A DNA stretch of 64,000 nt from Syncephalis fuscata (GCA_025786725.1 JAHLTZ010000038.1:1-64000), one strand, 5' to 3'. Counted from the first letter of the stretch, positions 1 to 13,177 are shown. Translations and numbers: made by a program. The notes: generated by a model not told the origin, from the letters alone.

Positions 1-2309
1 ATAGATATAGATTTAAGCGATATTTAGATTTGGCAAGAACAGGGCCACAATATGCTGTACAGTCATCCGGTTTGTACTAGTCTATCATTATTTATGTATT
101 TATTTAAATAAATAAATGTAGCATTTCTTATTTATTAACATACTACTATTAGTTGCGTTCATATAAATACAGACATCTTCCCATTTAATAATAGTACTAG
201 TTGTTTCTGCTATTGTTATTACACTGATAATAAACAACCTATTAAGCCATTGAATGTGCTTTGAAGGCAAACGATTAAATTTGATGCATCCATGCAGTTG
301 AGCTAGACAATTGCTCTGTTGAACATAATAACGAGTGGTGAGTGCATCAAAGTTTAAAATATTTATTGGCATAGATGTATTATCCAGTACGCTTATATCC
401 AACATTTACTTGTACCATTCGTCTATTATCGCATACTATTATGTATTATTCTACAATACACTAGCCGCATTCTGGTTATTACATGCGGCAATATACTTTG
501 CTCATTACGCTATATACACTGTTTGACACTGCTTTTATGTTTTTTACCGTACATTTGCTATTCTACATATCATTTTATTATCGTCCATCCTTCATCTATC
601 CAACCATATTTATTTTTGCACTAGCTTTATCATTAATAAAATTAAACTATTTTGCTCATGCACATACACGCTGTTTAACCTTCTGGTAGACAAACTAGCT
701 GTTGTCAATTAGCAACGGCTTTGGTGCTGATCAACGGAACAATGCGTATTCACAGCAATGGCAAGGCCAACCGGAAATGGTGCAATGGTTGGCTCACAGC
801 TTCAAACCTTGGGTTTATCTCAACTTAGCTTTTGATGCTGTTATATATTCATATCGAAAAGTGGGACTGTTGGGAAGGTACTGAGCGATATACAGTGTGG
901 ACTGAGGCCAACATAAGTGAAATGGAGCAAGTATGGTGTGCAGTGTACTATTACATAGACAAATACGTAGAAGCAACGCAGGGAAGCAAGTGATGCGTAA
1001 ACTACGTAAAACTACGTAAAATAAACAAAATACAGTAGCTGAAATACGAGTAATGACCTGCGAGGACCATACTAAGCGGCCCTTAGCTGAAATGGCTACA
1101 ATGGCTACAGTGGCTGCACTAGAATAGGCTGAATTGATAGCTAATAGCCAATATACCATACACTGATCAATGCACTATCATAATAAACAAACTACATCAG
1201 TAAATAAACAAATTTATCTGTATACTTATTATTTATACCAATATTTAACCAATATTACTCTGATATGCATGTACAATTCTGGATAAAATAGTAAGTATTT
1301 GCACATCTCATTTTATTGGCTTAGTATGGCCATAATTGTCGTTTGAGTAGGCAGAATCAATTGGACTGCAGTATATTTTTAGTTAGTTTACTGTTAATTT
1401 TCTAGTATGTCTAATTGTAACCGTGTAACATGGGCATTAGCAAAATGAGTGTAATAAGTGGCCAACTTTAAAGATAAAGCTAGGGTAAAATGGACAACGC
1501 CAATCGATGTAGTGTGGCCAATATACTGTATAACAATATATAACAACACTCTATAAATATAAAGTATATAATATCTATGTCAAATCTACAGTACTAAAGC
1601 TACAGTGTACCAATATGGCCATTCAAGCGCCCGCACAAATGGTGTTAATGCTACAGCGCCTTTCCGATGCCAAAAGCGCTAAAACATAAAAGAGCACTTA
1701 TTTAATAATAGATCTGGAATCAAAACAACAATGGCGTTGCATAGCTCTTATGCGCTATACAATAAACAGCATACAATTTAGTGAATGTACAGCGTAATAG
1801 TTGGGATGAGTGAGGTGTGTTGCCGCATACAATAACCAGAATGCGGCTAGTGTATTGTAGAATAATACATAATAGTATGCGATAATAGACGAATGGTACA
1901 AGTAAATGTTGGATATAAGCGTACTGGATAATACATCTATGCCAATAAATATTTTAAACTTTGATTCACTCACCACTCGTTATTATGTTCAACAGAGCAA
2001 TTGTCTAGCTCAACTGCATGGATGCATCAAATTTAATCGTTTGCCTTCAAAGCACATTCAATGGCTTAATAGGTTGTTTATTATCAGTGTAATAACAATA
2101 GCAGAAACAACTAGTACTATTATTAAAGGGAAGATGTCTGTATTTATATGAACGCAATTAATAGTAGTATGTTAATAAATAAGAAATGCTACATTTATTT
2201 ATTTAAAGAAATACATAAATAATGATAGACTAGTACAAACCGGATGACTGTACAGCATATTGTGGCCCTGTTCTTGCCAAATCTAAATATCTCTCAAATT
2301 TATATCTAT
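1..2309. repeat. Large inverted repeat, arms about 490 bp, at the left window edge
   Basis: Bases 1 to about 490 are the near-identical reverse complement of about 1820-2309. Paired positions add up to about 2310 throughout (for example the block at 317-400 pairs with 1913-1993). The arms flank about 1.3 kb of unrecognised sequence that contains no convincing gene. The left arm is cut by the window edge, so the true repeat may be longer. This could be a DNA transposon or foldback element with long terminal inverted repeats, or an inverted segmental duplication. No transposase-like reading frame is visible in the spacer. Confidence 0.85.
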
Positions 2310-4179
2310 TGAAGAGGGTCAGTAAACGAGATGAGCCACATGTGCCAATGATGTTTGCTGCTTGACTACACCGCAATAAGTAGTGGTTGTCCAAACAACA
2401 TTTGCTCTGCACCATCAGATATCAGATATCTTCAAGCGCAAACCTTATGTCGCCTCAACAGCCAGATACTCAGCAAGGCAACCTCGCAAACAAACACACG
2501 GTAAGCGTACCAATGTTACTATACAAAAGACCAATCAACTATGTGCAGACAAGCGCCTTCTACAGCATGCTGGAGTACACACTGCGTGATATATAGCTTC
2601 TAGAACACTGCATATCCAGTGCTTCATAGCCAAAAGGCACAACTGCATCGCACCTCCCACGCCCGTTTACCGACCTTAGTACATATAGCAGCAACCAGCA
2701 GTGATCTTGTAATCATTAGACGTCTAGCAAGTGCAAAGCATATTGGACAACAAATGGCAGTAAGAGCGAATGAGTGTAGCGTATATCGAGTGGTAAAGAG
2801 TAGAAAGAGAAGATAAAGGTGCAATGTTGGTTCGGAGGAGCAGTAAAGCCAGCTTATGTATTGTGATAGTTGTGGAAAATGTCGCAATAAAACATGAGCC
2901 GTCTAAAACCGTCTATGACCAATGTACTACGTAATTACTCTTAGTCTTCCGTATAAGCAGCTACAACCATTCCAGTAGAATCTTCAGTACATGTAACTAT
3001 TAGTGTAATATGTAGTAAACCGTGTGTTTTCTTGTACACTTATTGCAAAAGAGTCTTTATTGCTGTCATTATATTGTCTGAACATTAATATTGGTAAGCT
3101 CTTTACAACGCGATAAGCTGATGGATTAAATCTAGATTACACGGCTTAACCGACTAAGCGTAAAAATGATCTATGCTAAACTTTACATGTAGCATAGCAA
3201 GTAAATCTGTCTATTTGGCAATATCAGTTATGGCTTTATTTCAAACAATGCCGATCATTTAGGCGGCACGCAAAGCAGCTAAATGGGACCAGTTTCAAGC
3301 TTGTAGCTACAGTAAATACCAATGGCTTATATGTTGAATACTAATGCAATCCATCTAATAAAATCTTTAAAGCAAATTGTTTTTGGCCAAGTTTATTATT
3401 GCTTTTAACTGTGTCGAATAGAGTAGCCAGCACTGTCTACGCCACATGGTAAATATACGTACACTTTGTCCTTATGCTCAAGTAGCTATAGCGCAATACA
3501 TGATTACCCTGCAATAAGCTATACGACACTTTTAAAGCACGTATACATAACACCCATAGCAAATATCTATTTTGTAATAACAAGCTTTATTTGTGTAATA
3601 GCTTATACCAGTTCATCGCTGGCCCGTTTGATACCATTGCAACATATCAGCACTGGAAAACAGCAAAAAGAGCACTAGCAGTGTAAGAAGGCTATTCTAC
3701 TTGCGCGTTTGTGTGCAAAGAGTAAAAGAAGTGCTCAGAGCTAAACTTTGCAACAAACAGCTAACAAGAAACGTATAGCTTCTGCAAATAAAGCATAGCC
3801 ATTAAGCATACAATAATATGGAGCAAATAAAATACCAAAAGTAATTGTGTGAGTAGCAGCATTAAAGCTATAGTGCGCCTTGGAAAGGAATGACTAAGCG
3901 GAACGAGTCAAACTTGTCAATATTAAGCTGGCGTCAAGCTGACAGTAGTTATTGGTAGCGCATAGTAACTGTACGGTAAAATAGCATAACAGCTATCAGC
4001 TATGCTAGTTAAAAGACAACTAGCTTTGTTAAAGCTATCGAGCATATATGCATGAGCAGATAAGCAACTTGCGTGAACTTTTCTAATAGTGGTGCTAGAA
4101 CCAAACAGACAACGGTAATAGCTAGCGCGTATTTACTAGATAATAAAACGAATATACAAATTAAAAAGTATGGACAGCA

Positions 4180-4330
4180 GTGGTATAGCTACTGGCATAT
4201 ATGCATGATCAATGAGCGACATTAGTCGACAGTTGTTAATAATAACGCTAGAACAAAATAAAACCAGTTTTGGATTGAGCATAGATGGGCGAGTGTAAAA
4301 TGACATATAAAACGATGTCAAACTATAGCG
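4180..4330 (-). repeat. Dispersed repeat copy, inverted relative to 10545-10705
   Basis: This block matches the reverse complement of 10545-10705 over about 150 bp. Shared landmarks include GAGCGACATTAG, ATAACGCTAGAACAAAA, GTTTTGGAT, ATGGGCGAGT and AAAATGACATATAAAA. Weaker relatives occur at about 540-660, 7800-7900 and 14640-14800. It is probably a decayed mobile element. Confidence 0.7.
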
Positions 4331-4446
4331 CATATAACGCAAGGAGGAATGAGTAGAGTGTGCTGGTGTACTTAATGAACAGAATGTGTCCAGTATGTCG
4401 TAGAATGATACATAGAAGTGCGGAATAAAAGGGAGTGGTGTAGGTA

Positions 4447-4545
4447 GATAGAGATATATGCATACTGGATAATAAATCTATAATAACAAGTGTTTTAAAC
4501 TTTGATGTCGCTCACCACCCAGCTCCATTTCAATAGGTTGAATGT
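4447..4545 (+). repeat. Member of an 80-bp dispersed repeat (TACTGGATAATAAATCTAT family)
   Basis: The family core is ATATGCATACTGGATAATAA followed by ATCTAT, then an ATTTTAA..TGATG stretch and a CTCACCACCC block near TTCAATAG. Copies lie at 317-400 (minus), 1913-1998, 4447-4545, 4889-4940, 5862-5950, 7712-7795 (minus), 8100-8185 and, degenerate, 14560-14620 (minus). Two of the copies sit in the arms of the 1-2309 inverted repeat. Spacing is irregular, as expected for a decayed transposon family and not a tandem array. Confidence 0.75.
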
Positions 4546-5045
4546 TTAGTTCAAACGCGTAAATAATCAAAATAGCCATTTAACCACCAAATCACACCAA
4601 ATGTGATGATTTGATCGTTAATAAAACTCACCACCCGTCCCCATGTTCAATAGAACAAATGTGCGGCCAGTTGCGCGAATATCAAAAGTAGCCGTTTGAC
4701 ACAAATCACATTAAATGGTTAATAATTGTAATAAACAGTTATTAATAATAAAAATAATATAATAAAGCTATAACGCACTGAGTGGACTGAGTGAAGCTGA
4801 TTGAAATGCATAATGAATATAAGTGTTCAACCTGTCATTGACTAAGAGTAGGATGTAAAGATACATCTTAATGATATTGTTGGATTAAAAATATATGCAT
4901 ACTGGATAATAAATCTATGATGATGGTATTTTGGGCCCTGATGTCAGGTACTTTAATTTTATGTTCACTAAAAGGAATGAAAAGAGAGTGGAGTCAAAAG
5001 TGGTGGAAGTGAGTCGAACGGTTCAACCGTTCAATTGTTCAACAG

Positions 5046-5153
5046 TAAAATGGTGGCATGGTGGCAGAACGGCGGTATTCCACCATCTCACCGTTTTGCC
5101 AGTGCACCGTCCTGCCACTACCATTCTGCCATTCCGCCATTTTGCTTTGACAG
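5046..5153. repeat. Imperfect GC-richer hairpin
   Basis: The left arm (about 5046-5079, with AAAATGGTGGCATGG and CAGAACGG) pairs imperfectly with the right arm (about 5110-5153, with CATTCTGCCATTCC and GCCATTTT). The block is clearly richer in GC than its surroundings. A weak 84-codon open frame crosses it but has no recognisable domain. Confidence 0.45.
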
Positions 5154-6534
5154 TCTCTGACTATCGACTATCAGTCTACATTTAAAGCATTTGCCGTTTT
5201 TTGGAGCTACAGGTAAGCATTGTTATGTTTTATTAAATATGTATTATTGTGCGGACAAAGACGGTGTAGCACAAATAGCCATGTACGCTTTTATAATCGG
5301 CTGTTTACTATGGTAAGATAACTGGCGCTGCTATGTAATAAATACTTGTTATTTTTACTTCAAACTACTTACCATTTAATCAACTGTTATTTTTACATAG
5401 ATATTTAGGTATGCAGTGTTAGTGTTGCTGTTTGCATTCATGCACTGTGTTTTGTTTTCAAATAATACTAGCTTTTAAAAAGATCACAAGCCTTTTCCTT
5501 GCCGTGTTATAATATGGAATAATATAGATTCAAATGAATGGTCAAATAAAGTGTAAAATAATGGCAATAAAGGTATAGTATGCGTATTGCACAAGCAATC
5601 AAGTAAAATATACAAACAATACGGCGAGTAACAAATAAACGAGTTTTATCAATAAGACATGATGAGTATAGTTTAGAATAGAATGAATGGATAAAATAAT
5701 AGTGAAGATATACATAGACGATTAAGTAAGTACATAAATTGAAACTATAGCAATAAAGCTAGCGGCAATAAAATACCTGCTGTAAATGGGTTGTGCTTAT
5801 TATATGATCGATCGATATATGACTTAATAAATACAGAATAGTAATGATATGGGTGGATAGAAGGCATATGCATACTAAATACTAAATCTATAATGACGAG
5901 TATTTTAATGGCTAATGCCATCCACCACACAGTTTCATGCTCAATAGATTGGATGTTGTTAAATTTAGCCATTTATCTTTCAAATCATACTAGATCATCA
6001 GCAAATTGTTTAATATTATTATACTAGCCTTAACACAATTAAAAAATCAAACGAACCACTATTGCTATTATTAAAATGACCAGTGTGGGTGTAGCTTTAT
6101 AGAATGTAACTAATTTTAGTATGCTATCAGTATAGTACAATTCAAATAATTGAATGGCATAACAAAGCTACTAGATATTATACTAATGTTGATTTTATTA
6201 TTTATTTATTTAAGGTATGCTAAATGGTAAAAATGGCCATAAGAAAGTAGCTGTATTTGCTACTACCTACAATCAAGATAGCTATTGGCTTCGTTGTTGT
6301 AGATATTACATTATGAACGTCATACTAATAGTTGACATCCATACATATGCACATTCAATAATGCATAAAAACAACAGCAATAACAATATCTATTGCAGAA
6401 TTTTCGATAATATTCAACTTACATGGAATGCAATCAATGTCAATACACGCCAGCAAGATGTACCTATTAAATGCAATGCTAGTAGGTATATGGTTAAGCA
6501 ATATATAGCGATATACAGCCGTTGATGTTATGTT

Positions 6535-6780
6535 ATTGCACACGTAATAAAGTGATTAATACTATTGCTATAATTACAAAATATTAGTACCGTTGCTGTT
6601 GATTGTGCTCAAAATACGTGTCAATAACCATTATACATAGAATAATATTAACATTGCAATGCATGGTCGTATGCCACTAATGGTTGTTGACACGTATTTT
6701 TATTACAATGAATAGCAACAACAATGCTAGTATTTTATAGTTATATTAGTAGTATTAATTGATAATATTGCATGTACACT
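6535..6780. repeat. Foldback (MITE-like) element
   Basis: The left arm (about 6535-6640) and right arm (about 6683-6780) are imperfect reverse complements around a loop of about 45 bp. The best-conserved part is AATACGTGTCAATAACCATT on the left against AATGGTTGTTGACACGTATT on the right. There is no coding capacity. The structure fits a non-autonomous miniature inverted-repeat element. Confidence 0.65.
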
Positions 6781-6879
6781 AATATATACTTCAACATCTG
6801 TAGATTACTTAACTACGTTCTTTGATAATACAGCATATAACATGGCAACTTATTAGTGCATATTAGTATTATTCGTCAG

Positions 6880-7400
6880 TAATGCCAGCTAGCTGCTGCC
6901 GGCAACTTCACAAGCATGCTAAGCAGCAGTCGCTGTACCTTATTTGTTACTAGCCAATACCAGTGGTGCTATTTTGTATCAAACATAGTTGGCACAAATC
7001 TGTAGTATGTCCAACAAAGCTAACTACATATACCGTCGCCGGTACTGTTAGTGCTAGCTATTTATTAATAAACTGCTGTTTAAACATTAAGCAATTACAG
7101 TAGTGTATATGTTTATTTGAGTGTATAGCAATAGCTGTAATAATAAGCTGGTATGCAGCATTTTATTATTGCTAACAGTATTAAAATAGTATTATATTAA
7201 TTAAAAAACCAATCAGCATACTAGACAGCAAGCTATACTTTAGATGGCATGTTGTTAGCCGTATGGTATATACAATAACTGATGTATATACTGTTTTATC
7301 GGTATATCATACCATAAACACCGTAATATTGTGTTGATTTCCATCGTGATACCATGTTTATTTTGACTATAGGCATTAGCAAATACGGTCAATTTCTTAT
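6880..7400 (+). repeat. Dispersed repeat shared with 14065-14320
   Basis: Two sub-blocks recur in the same order. One is around 6880-6990 (TCAGTAATGCCAGCT, AGCAGCAG, TATTTGTTACT) and the other around 7320-7400 (GTGTTGATTCC, ACCATG/ATGCCTATTTT, AATACGG). They match 14065-14190 and 14230-14320. The copy here has extra sequence between the sub-blocks. Confidence 0.6.
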
Positions 7401-8922
7401 AACTATTTCAACATTTAGCATTGTATAAACAAGTTGTTCACGTTATTGAAAAATTAATAAAACTAGAATGCTGGTAGTTGTAGAATATCATTTATTTACC
7501 TAAATTGTATTGTATTACTAAAACATAATCTTTTATATTTGATATAACACACCAGCGTTATATATGTAGTTGATAATAACGCTAGTTTATTTGGAATGTT
7601 ATTTGTATTAAATTTATTAAATTATTACTAAGCAACTTATCAAAATCTAATGCAATTAAGCTTAAATAATCACATTTAATATCATTCGTGTAGTTGACCC
7701 ACATATTCGGTATATTGAACATGAAACTGGGCGGTGAGTGACATCAGCCATTAAACGTTCATTATCATAGATTTATTATCCAGTACACATATATCCTTTA
7801 TCCAAATATATCATTTCTACTGTGTACTTTATTACTATATTCAATTTTATAACATACTAAACGTATTTTATTTATTATAGTTTGCAATGCATTTTACTCA
7901 TTCCGCTCATTGCGTGACATGCACTATAGCTTCAAACTGCCGATTTTGTAAGTATCGCTGTATATTAAATATACTACATATTGTTCTAGCATATAAAAAT
8001 GCATATTATCTATAAATTGTTGTCAGTCTGGCCCTGGATTTATGGATAGTATATCGCAACTCACATGTTTATAGAATGTTAATAGTATGTGTTGCTAGAG
8101 AATATATGCATATTGGATAGTAGATCTATGATACTGAGTATTTTGATGAATAGTGTCACTTGCCATTCAGTTTCAAGTTTAATAAAACGAAAATCTAATT
8201 TAATTACACAAATAGTATTGAATGTTATTATTTAATACCAATTTGCGCTAAATAATATTTGTAATTAGAATAGATAAATGAGTATAAAAGCAAGAATATA
8301 TGTAGCTTATTATTGTTTAGAGTTCTTATTTTATAATAAATACTATTATTATATAGTTTAATCACTGTTTATATAATTGGGTATATGCAGTAAATAACAA
8401 TTACTTACTGGTTATGTTTGCGAAACAGTTGATTGTTGACAATTTTCAGTATTAGTGTTTAGCATATTGCTATTATAGCTATTCATATGTTGCCATTAAT
8501 ACGATGTTCAATCATATGGCAAATGATCACATGGATATAATAGTATAATATCGTGATATTAATAACACTTAATCTTAAAATGCAGTGCGCTATTGCGGCC
8601 ACGAAAAAGACACAATATAATGAATAATTGTAAAGCAGAAAAATATTAAAAATAAATTAATGTTTTATTATTTTGTGATTATGTATTCTTTTATATTAGA
8701 CTACTATTAGTAAGAATAACTAAAGTTATTTAAACAAAATGAACAATGGAAAGAAAAATAAAATGAAAATTACTGATAGCTATATGATGATAAGGCAATT
8801 TAATTGGTATATAAATGCAAAGCACATTACCAAAAAAGGGAACAATAATGATATGAAAAAGGTGATTTAAAACAGTATTACTAGACCTTTACCATTTTAC
8901 AATTTATTCATTTATTGTTTTT

Positions 8923-9793
8923 ATGCTTTTTATTATGTTAAATAACGCTAGTATTACACTTTACAGCGTTGATGTGCCTCATTTAGCGCGTGCCGATAAT
9001 CTAGGAACAATGTTATCAGATGCTAATATTCCATTTAAAGAACAAAACATAAGGCTTGAAGACTGGAGTGCAACTCGAGAGTTGCTACAAACGACAGCAA
9101 TTGGCCATGCTAACAACAACTTATCGGCAAGTGAAGTGCGAAATCCTTACGGCGGTGCACCTACACTTGAAATCGACGGCCAATGGTACGCACAAACAGT
9201 ACCTATTATGCGCTTATTGGCGCGTGAACTTGGTGAGTTTTATCGATAAAGAAAACCAAAACAATTATTCATTTATTTATCTATTTATTCAAGGCAAGTA
9301 CGATGGTAACGATAGTTTGAAAAATACATGGTTGATGTCGTTGCAGATTTAGCCATTGATTGGCGCGCCGATCGAGTCAAGAAAAATTTGAGCAAGGATG
9401 TAAGAGGCTTGCTGTTAAGCAAGCATAAATGTAAACAGATGCTAAGTAATTATATGCATAGGAAAAACTGATTCAACGATACAACAAAAGAGATCGTCTT
9501 GTTTCATTGCTGCCATTCAAGACTACTTGCAACGTCGCGATGGTACTTACCTTCTCGGTGAAAGAGTAAGTCGCTATATACTGTATTGCTGTGTTATTAA
9601 CCATAATATTAGATAAGCTATGCGATATTTGCTTTATAGTCTAGTCTATGATGAGACACCAGAGGCGTGCAAGCTTGACGAAGCCTCACCACTTTACAAA
9701 CTCTATAAAGCAGTTGGAGAAAGACCCCGCGTTGCAACCTATGTTAATAACTGGGAGCTCAATAGACTTGAAACATGGAGTAATAAACTGTGA
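8923..9793 (+). pseudogene. Glutathione S-transferase-like gene with several frame breaks
   Basis: The first exon (8923-9232) encodes a thioredoxin-fold N-terminus with LYSVDVPHLARADNL and the cis-proline region NPYGGAPTLEIDGQWYAQ, as in sigma-like GSTs. Likely introns are 9233-9293, 9400-9461 and 9566-9612. Later exons read as a GST helical domain (YMVDVVADLAIDW; AAIQDYLQRRDGTYLLGER; SLVYDETPEACKLDEASP) and end at TGA 9791-9793. The pieces lie in different frames. One base appears missing near 9316, 9495, 9627 and 9638, mostly in T runs. The gene would conjugate glutathione to electrophiles if intact. It lies among repeats, so real decay is possible, but the same kind of break occurs in housekeeping genes of this window. 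ATG 8935 is an alternative start. Confidence 0.7.
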
Positions 9794-10251
9794 ATAAACA
9801 ATGGCGTTTTAAATTTCATTATTAAGTGATTGTTTCCCTAATATGTGTTTAAAATTTTTTTATTTATTAATATATTTTATTTAACTAATAAAACACTTGT
9901 AATTTTTTTCTTAATATTTGTGTTAGCAACAGTATTCTATTTACTAGCACATTTAATTTAGAAAACACTTTTAATCCATGTATATTTTCTTGGCTTTAAT
10001 ATGATTTTATTCAATAAAACAAATTACACGGAATAGTCGCTTAGTATGAAGTGTAGTCATTACTAACATAACTTTATATATCTTTAAGTAGCAAGAAGGT
10101 CGTACTAATAGAGCTTATTACAGATTTGCGGTATTTTATACATAGCTAACGTAGAGATAAGTGATATCTGCCAGTGGAACTCTGTGTTGCATCGAGCCAC
10201 ACATCTTTTCCTTTGATACTTTCGACTTAGATTGGGATGAGGATCGTAGTT

Positions 10252-10578
10252 TTATTTGTTGTCGTTATCGTACCCTTCATTTTTACAAAATAACTGCGTA
10301 TCTGGCGATTTAGGACGGCAATGATTGTTAATTGCGATGCTGGTGGTAGGTGATGCACAATATAGCCGCATCGGAGCAGAGAACACCTGTCGTAGTGTGA
10401 TCATCACCAGTCTTGGAATCAGTGTTGGCCGTTTAGTTGGCGGCGGTGGACTGTTTTCATCGTTTTCGTTTTCATTATCTTGGGCTCGTTTACGTTTCTC
10501 TGGTGTCTTTGTCGCCGACGTTTCTTGAATAAAAGGTGGTGTAATAGATTGTTTGCCAATTATAATTTTGACATTATT
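10252..10578 (-). pseudogene. Coding-like relic, charged and proline-rich
   Basis: On the minus strand the frame stays open for 108 codons without a suitable starting Met. It reads like a nuclear protein linker: TATKTPEKRKRAQ-like basic stretch (actual TSATKTPEKRKRAQ), then an Asp/Glu/Asn run, then PPPPTKRPT. The base composition is richer in GC than the flanks. It starts at the edge of the dispersed repeat at 10545-10705. I do not recognise the family. It could be an exon of a broken gene, a captured fragment, or chance. Confidence 0.3.
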
Positions 10579-10705
10579 TTATATGTCATTTTATACTCGC
10601 CCATCCATGCTCTATCCAAAACTGTTTTTATTTTTGTTCTAGCGTTATTTTTATAAATGTCGCCTAATGTCGCTCATTCACTTATGCATATATGCTTAGT
10701 AACTA
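10545..10705 (+). repeat. Dispersed repeat copy, inverted relative to 4180-4330
   Basis: This is the partner of the 4180-4330 block in opposite orientation, with about 150 bp of recognisable similarity (CTCGCCCATCCATGCTC, TTTTGTTCTAGCGTTAT, TAATGTCGCTCATT). Confidence 0.7.
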
Positions 10706-13177
10706 TACTACTACTATTCATACTCTTTACTTCGTATATTCGTTTCATTATATATTGTTATATCGTTTAATATCTATGTGCTATTCAAAACTGCTGTTTA
10801 TTTGGCGCTAGGCCTATTGGTTGTAAAGTTTAGCTCATTCCTTTTGTATCTCTCACTGGTCCATATACACTGTTCCATTTACTTTCCTGTCTATACACTT
10901 TAGCGTGTCTACTCGTCTTATTGCGTAGTGCTTTATTTTTAATAAATGTGTGCTGTTTATTAAAGTGGTTCACTTGTTAATCACTTTATTTATGACGTAA
11001 TATGTCAATAGCGCTTAAATCAACGACTACTTTTATACAATACACGGCATGCTCAATTCAATTTGTATACTAGCACTGAAAAGATTGAATTTGATCCAAC
11101 GCTATTAAATACAGCTGATTGGCGTAAAAGCTTTGTTTCAATAATGCCATTGATGTTGGTTTAAATACGTGGCGACAGCACCATTGAAAAGCCGTATTGC
11201 TTCTGAGAAAAATGAAGCCATAATATTAATGGACTTGCACTGCTTATTGGCAATCTACAACTGGAAATTGGTAGTGTTGATAAGTTGTTGTTAATTCATA
11301 AGTAAACAGAACAAAGTAATATGTTGCGTTGAATTAAGCATATTTAAAAGAAGGCAACAAGATTGGCACAGCTTCTTAATATTAAAGCCAATCTGATGGT
11401 GAATTGATTAAATAGTGCGATAAACGAGTCGACAGTGAAATTAGCCCATACCTTGGCAATAATCAAAACATGTATGAGTATATTTAGCATATAGATATGA
11501 TAGTGATACTTTGACATAGATCATTCGATTAATGTATTGCAGACTATAGAGCATTACAAAAAGACTATTGTGCATGTACATAGCAACTGTTTTGGTACAG
11601 ATCGATATTGAGCTAATACAGCTATTTAAAGTTTCCAACGATGTTATGACAAAGTTAATAGTTTTGACGCTGGAATAGTGCCAATGAACGTTATTACAGA
11701 GCGCTATATAATGAATATGTATCGATTATAACATATAAACAGCTACATTACTAACACGGATAATTGTATAATATATATATATAAGCATTAATAAACAATC
11801 AAGCAGCCGTCAATGGTCAGTAGTGAACATGAAAACATTAAATTACTGTTGCCATCAACGTATAGCCAGCTGTATTAGTTAGCTGGCAATGGCAACATTG
11901 TAATATTGCTCATGATTACTATAGAAATTAGCATTATTCTATTGACAAGATCGTATTGTTAATATCTATCTAAATAGTAGAAATTAATAGCAAGCGCTAT
12001 TAGCAAATGGACAACTAAGCACCATGCATATTTTAATATATATATATATAGCTGGCCAAACGCTATTAATCAATGTTGTTTACCGACTAGCTGGTTGCAT
12101 AGTATTTACGGATACCTGCTGATTAGCTGTATCAACTGATTAACAATAGCCAATATAATAGTATAGCAATATTCTGTTAAGCAATATGCTAGTAATCGCG
12201 CGTCAACACCGATAAAATATGAATATTTGATTATTTCCATAGCCGACTATAGGTTAATAGACATGTAACATGGGTATCAGTTAATCATATGGCTACATTA
12301 GTGCTATCTGTTATTGTGTATTGCTGGTTACTGGTCGACAGTTAGTGTTGAATATACTGCGTGCATCATTGGCATGATATAGCTACCGATACTAACAGTT
12401 AGTGAGCGCTATTTATACAGCTTACTACCATTGTAAACCAATGCTATGTATTGCAGTGCAACAACTAGGAATTGGCAAAATAGTTGCTATTTGTATTGCC
12501 ACGACAGTAGTGAGCTGTGTTTAATAAATGCCACAATTGAAGTTATTGTTGAAGATTACCGATTGTCAATATAAACATGTATACTAATGCTGGCTATTGA
12601 GAATTGTCATGCCAGTTGTTACTGGGTAATTGGCGACACAAGTAGTAAACCTAGTGTTGGTACTTGCCAATTTGAAACATATCTACAAATAACATGGACA
12701 GTTAACGTCTGCTCGTTTAGCAAGTGGCAGCATAATATGCACTGTTACTAACTGATGACTATGCATAAGATTTGCTTTTGTATACCGGCAACAGTATGGA
12801 GTGCGCACCAATGACAATACTATACCAATGGCTGTTATTGTTATACACTCCACTACATAATTGTATACGGTATGTAGCCAAAATCGCCATTGTCTGTATA
12901 ACACATTTATAGCCATTAACATTGTCAGTACTATTACTGATGACTGATAGCATCTGTATAGTTGCCAGCGGCAATGCCACATAACATGATCTACCAATGA
13001 TGCAGGTTATACTTAGTACATACCACTACTAATACCAATAAAACAGTATATATATATTAGCCGATGTTGTATTAAAAATAATGATATAGTTAGCAAATTG
13101 GTATTGGTTACTAATAATCTACTATGATTACGTAAATTAGTGCTGTCTAGCTGTAATTGATTATTTACTAATAATAG

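Larger units (their letters stand above)
2310..8922. other. Gene-poor, repeat-rich stretch
   Basis: No reading frame here has a recognisable domain, a plausible exon structure or a convincing length. The stretch is AT-rich and dominated by decayed dispersed repeats, which are listed separately (4180-4330, 4447-4545, 5046-5153, 5862-5950, 6535-6780, 6880-7400, 7712-7795, 8100-8185). Short open frames overlap these repeats and look like chance. The rest (2.4-4.1 kb) shows nothing I can assign. Confidence 0.6.

Noticed and set aside
702-1159. Open frames inside the core of the left inverted repeat as possible transposase
   Set aside because: They are short, lack any catalytic motif or exon structure, and are no longer than expected by chance.
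4931-5185. 84-codon frame as a small gene
   Set aside because: It is produced by the GC-richer hairpin repeat, and the start lies in a dispersed repeat copy.
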